Assembly: GCA_028817685.1 (NCBI GenBank)
Contig: JAPPPC010000453.1
Location: 1 to 8,360, forward strand
Source: Rhodospirillaceae bacterium
GTDB taxonomy: Bacteria > Pseudomonadota > Alphaproteobacteria > UBA8366 > GCA-2717185
Direction of reading: 5' to 3'
Length of the DNA stretch: 8,360 nt
Both the position numbers and the translations under genes were made by a program. Each line of letters starts with the position of its first letter. Positions within the stretch are counted from its first letter, which is position 1. Below, piece after piece: positions 5,987-8,360 of this stretch. The notes under the pieces are model-generated. The model was not told the origin of the DNA, made no database searches, and saw nothing but the letters and a program-made list of their open reading frames with translations.

Positions 5987-6943
5987 TCACATTGGCCGGG
6001 TCAACAGATTTAGACGAATAAATGAAAAGATTTTCGGGTCAAATTTTTTCGAATATTGCGCGTTAACCAAAAAATCCGAAATAATCTGATGTCGAAACCA
6101 AGTGGTCTGCCTCTTCGCATAGCGACGCGTCGCCTGCTGTGCTTCCTCGATCGCTTCTTCCAATCCCAGCTCACCCGCCTGATGGCGCAGAAAGGCGGGT
6201 ACGCCGAGCGCCCGCATCGCCGGAAGCGACGGATCGAAACCTTCTTGCCGAAGCGTTTCCACCTCTTCCAGGGCACCGGCGCGCACCATCGCCAAAAGCC
6301 GGTCATCGCACGCGGCGTATAAAAGATCGCGCGGCGGTTCGAGGATGATGGTCTTGAACCGGAGGCCCGGCGGCGGCCCTTCCGGCGGCACCTTCTGCCA
6401 ATCGGACAGCGGCCGCCCTGTTGCGGCCAGAACCTCCAGCGCCCGGGCGACCCGTTGCCTGTCCCCCGGCTGCAATCGGGCCGCGGTGTCCGGGTCGCTT
6501 TCCCGCAACCGGTCGTACTGCGCCGCCGCGCCCTCTCGCATCAAGCGGTCGCGAACGTCCTGCCGCACCGCTTCCGGGATCTCCGGGATCGGCGACAGGC
6601 CTTGCATCAGTGCGCGGAGATAGAGCCCCGTCCCGCCGCAAAGGATCGGCAACTGACCGGCAGCGTGCGTTTCCCCGATCGCGTCGATGGCCAACTCGCG
6701 CCACCGCGCGGCAGAGCAAATATCGGTCACCGGCAACACCCCATAGAGCCGGTGCGGCACGCGCGCCTCATCCGCCGGGCTTGGCCGGGCGGTCAGCACA
6801 CGCAAATCCGCATAGACCTGCATGCTGTCGGCATTGATAACGACGCCGCCGAATTCTTCCGCGACCGCGAGCGCAAGCGCGGATTTGCCGCTCGCGGTCG
6901 GTCCGGCGACGATCAATACGGGTTGTTCCGGCTTGCCTTCCAT
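5987..6943 (-). CDS. miaA: tRNA dimethylallyltransferase MiaA
   Basis: Transfers a dimethylallyl group to N6 of A37 next to the anticodon of tRNAs reading UNN codons, the first step toward ms2i6A. 318 residues, normal for the family. The P-loop is GPTASGKS (14-21), followed by NADSMQVY (37-44), GGTGLY (103-108), DRQRVARALEV (161-171) and the tRNA-contacting RRYAKRQTTWFR (273-284). The last ~30 residues are AT-rich, lysine-containing and not conserved. The frame is open to 7186, but residues before MEGKPEQP look like noise and would overlap serB, so I start at 6943. There is no clear ribosome site before that ATG. The gene is divergent from serB with a 25-base gap and lies 189 bases upstream of ilvB on the same strand, so read-through into the ilv operon is possible. 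Confidence 0.95.
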   Translation of the reverse strand: MEGKPEQPVLIVAGPTASGKSALALAVAEEFGGVVINADSMQVYADLRVLTARPSPADEARVPHRLYGVLPVTDICSAARWRELAIDAIGETHAAGQLPILCGGTGLYLRALMQGLSPIPEIPEAVRQDVRDRLMREGAAAQYDRLRESDPDTAARLQPGDRQRVARALEVLAATGRPLSDWQKVPPEGPPPGLRFKTIILEPPRDLLYAACDDRLLAMVRAGALEEVETLRQEGFDPSLPAMRALGVPAFLRHQAGELGLEEAIEEAQQATRRYAKRQTTWFRHQIISDFLVNAQYSKKFDPKIFSFIRLNLLTRPM

Positions 6944-6968
6944 GGGTGCCGAAGATACAGACTGCGCG

Positions 6969-7868
6969 ATGATGAACAATGTTCTTACACTGATCGGCGA
7001 TCCGGCCGATGCCGCGCTGACAGCGGAAGACGTGACCACTGCCACCGCAGCGGTCCGGGAAGCCGGCGGCACCGTTGGCGCGGCAGACTGGCTGGCGCCG
7101 GGCATCGCCTGCGATCTGCCGTTCGACGGCCCACGCGATGTCGTGGGACCCGCGCGAGCAGCGCTTTCCGATCGGCCGGTCGACATCGTCGCGCAACCGA
7201 CTCAGGGCCGGCGAAAGCAACTTCTGGTCGCCGACATGGAATCGACCATCATCGAGAACGAGATGCTGGATGAGTTGGCGACGGTGTGCGGTATCGGCGA
7301 GGCCATCGCCGACATCACGGCCAGGGCAATGGCTGGCGAGCTTGATTTCGAAGGCGCCATCAAGGAACGCGTGGCCATGCTGAAAGGCCTTGGCGAAGGC
7401 GCCCTGGAAGACTCGCTTGGGACAATCCGGATCACATCGGGCGCCGCGACACTGGTCGCCACGATGCGCGGTAGCGGCGCCTATAGCGCGCTCGTTTCCG
7501 GTGGATTCGAGTTTTATACCGGCTGGGTTCGGCGGCGCCTGGGCTTTGACTACGATCAGGCGAACCGGCTGGCAATCGAAGACGGGGCGCTGTCCGGCGG
7601 CGTCGGCGAGCCGATCCTCGGCCGCGACGCCAAACGCGAGGCGTTGCTCCGGCTGTCCGCCGAACGCGGCATCCTGGCCGCCGACGCGATCACCGTCGGC
7701 GACGGCGCGAATGACCTGGCGATGCTGGAGACCGCCGGCATGGGCGTCGCCTTCCGCGCCAAACCCATCGTCGCCGAGCGCGCCCGGGCGCGGATCGACC
7801 ACGGCGATTTGACGGCGCTGCTCTATATCCAGGGATACCGGCGCGAAGAATTCATCGACGGCGCCTGA
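6969..7868 (+). CDS. serB: Phosphoserine phosphatase SerB
   Basis: HAD-family enzyme that hydrolyses O-phosphoserine to serine, the last step of serine synthesis. 299 residues from the ATG at 6969; a second ATG follows at 6972 and either may be used. An N-terminal ACT-like region (about 1-80, starting MMNNVLTLIGDP) precedes the HAD core. Motif I is LLVADMESTIIENE (85-98), with nucleophile Asp89. The second position of DxDxT, the usual acid/base Asp, is Glu91 here. Motif II is LVSGGF with Ser177, then conserved Lys222 (GRDAKREAL), and motif III is VGDGANDLAML (243-253). The Glu substitution is conservative, and the cap residues around ENEMLDELA fit phosphoserine phosphatase. No strong ribosome site precedes the start, and the frame upstream (from 6822) is antisense to miaA. 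It stops 3 bases from the convergent permease gene. Confidence 0.93.
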   Translation: MMNNVLTLIGDPADAALTAEDVTTATAAVREAGGTVGAADWLAPGIACDLPFDGPRDVVGPARAALSDRPVDIVAQPTQGRRKQLLVADMESTIIENEMLDELATVCGIGEAIADITARAMAGELDFEGAIKERVAMLKGLGEGALEDSLGTIRITSGAATLVATMRGSGAYSALVSGGFEFYTGWVRRRLGFDYDQANRLAIEDGALSGGVGEPILGRDAKREALLRLSAERGILAADAITVGDGANDLAMLETAGMGVAFRAKPIVAERARARIDHGDLTALLYIQGYRREEFIDGA

Positions 7869-7871
7869 CGG

Positions 7872-8360
7872 TCAGCGCTTCTCCTCCGGTATCAGGCCGC
7901 GCGGCGTGAAACGCAGCACGAGCAGCAGGATTAGCCCCATCGTCATCAGCCGCATATGCGCAGCGCTTTCCAGCAGGTGGATGCGGACGGGATTGTCGGG
8001 CGCCATGCCGGATGTCGCGACATCCATGATCCACAGACCGATTGGCTCCGCCTCGACCCAGAAAAACCAGATCAGGAACCCGCCGAGCACGGCGCCCCAA
8101 TTGTTGCCGGAGCCGCCAACGATCACCATCACCCAGATCACGAAGGTGAAGCGCAGCGGCTGGTAGGAGGCCGGCGTGAACTGACCGTCGAGCGTCGTCA
8201 GCATCGCGCCCGCCATCCCGATCACCGCGGAGCCCAGAATGAAGACCTGCAGATGGCGGCGGGTCACATCCTTGCCCATGGCTTCGGCCGCCACGGGGTT
8301 GTCGCTGATCGCCCGCATCATACGGCCCCAGGGCGAGCGCAGGGCGGTTTCGCAGAGCCA
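7872..8360 (-). CDS. livM: LivM-type branched-chain amino acid ABC transporter permease, C-terminal part
   Basis: Inner-membrane permease subunit of a hydrophobic amino acid uptake ABC transporter. The reading frame is open to the right edge; 162 C-terminal residues are visible, about half of a normal LivM. The conserved cytoplasmic coupling segment GRMMRAISDNPVAAEAMGKD (12-31 of the visible part) leads into a membrane helix (about 38-56). Helices at about 70-84, 86-101 (VGGSGNNWGAVLGG lies between and within these) and 137-151 follow, then the family's typical end, RFTPRGLIPEEKR. The ATGs near 8321 are internal. It is the last gene of its unit here, so livG and livF, if linked, must lie upstream. 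Substrate is uncertain: relatives carry branched-chain amino acids, amides or urea. The neighbourhood of ilv genes favours branched-chain amino acids only weakly. Confidence 0.88.
   Translation of the reverse strand, partial: WLCETALRSPWGRMMRAISDNPVAAEAMGKDVTRRHLQVFILGSAVIGMAGAMLTTLDGQFTPASYQPLRFTFVIWVMVIVGGSGNNWGAVLGGFLIWFFWVEAEPIGLWIMDVATSGMAPDNPVRIHLLESAAHMRLMTMGLILLLVLRFTPRGLIPEEKR

Noticed and set aside
4664..6013. Rightward open frame of 449 codons opposite ilvB
   Set aside because: It is a shadow of ilvB extended into the leader; its composition is typical of antisense frames and it matches no family I know.
6822..6968. N-terminal extension of serB from 6822
   Set aside because: It would overlap miaA coding sequence, and SerB proteins of this type are about 290-300 residues, matching the 6969 or 6972 start.
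6944..7186. N-terminal extension of miaA to 7186
   Set aside because: The extra ~80 residues are Ser/Ala/Thr-rich, antisense to serB, and the family begins just before the P-loop, as in the MEGKPEQP start.
6768..7802. Leftward open frame of 344 codons opposite serB
   Set aside because: serB has complete HAD motifs on the other strand; this frame is rich in Arg, Gly and Ala without any motif.

Overview
The window looks like an ordinary chromosomal segment of a GC-rich alphaproteobacterium, probably Rhodospirillales-like. That placement is an inference from the protein style, the order serB / miaA-ilvB-ilvN-ilvC, and a TTAA-N7-TTAA CtrA-type box; it was not tested by any search. I see no insertion sequence, phage gene, CRISPR array, tRNA or rRNA.

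Layout from left to right: (1) the N-terminal half of mreB, leftward and running off the left edge; (2) an AT-rich intergenic region (524-881) with candidate control elements for mreB and a hairpin terminator for the operon to its right; (3) a leftward branched-chain amino acid operon, transcribed ilvB, ilvN, a plant-type class II ilvC, then a class I ilvC, with gaps of only 16-32 bases; (4) a 189-base leader upstream of ilvB with two perfect palindromes; (5) miaA, also leftward; (6) serB, rightward and divergent from miaA with 25 bases between the start codons; (7) the C-terminal part of a LivM-type ABC permease, leftward, convergent with serB with 3 bases between the stop codons, running off the right edge.

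IlvB and IlvN make acetolactate or acetohydroxybutyrate, and either reductoisomerase can carry out the next step toward valine, isoleucine and leucine. The LivM-like permease may import the same amino acids. SerB makes serine, and MiaA modifies A37 of tRNAs that read UNN codons, including some leucine and serine codons.

The most notable observation is two evolutionarily distinct ketol-acid reductoisomerases side by side in one operon, one of which resembles the plant plastid enzyme along its whole length. Other points worth checking are conservative Asp-to-Glu changes at key positions in IlvB and SerB, and unexplained repeat structure upstream of mreB and ilvB. I did not find a clearly new multi-gene system.
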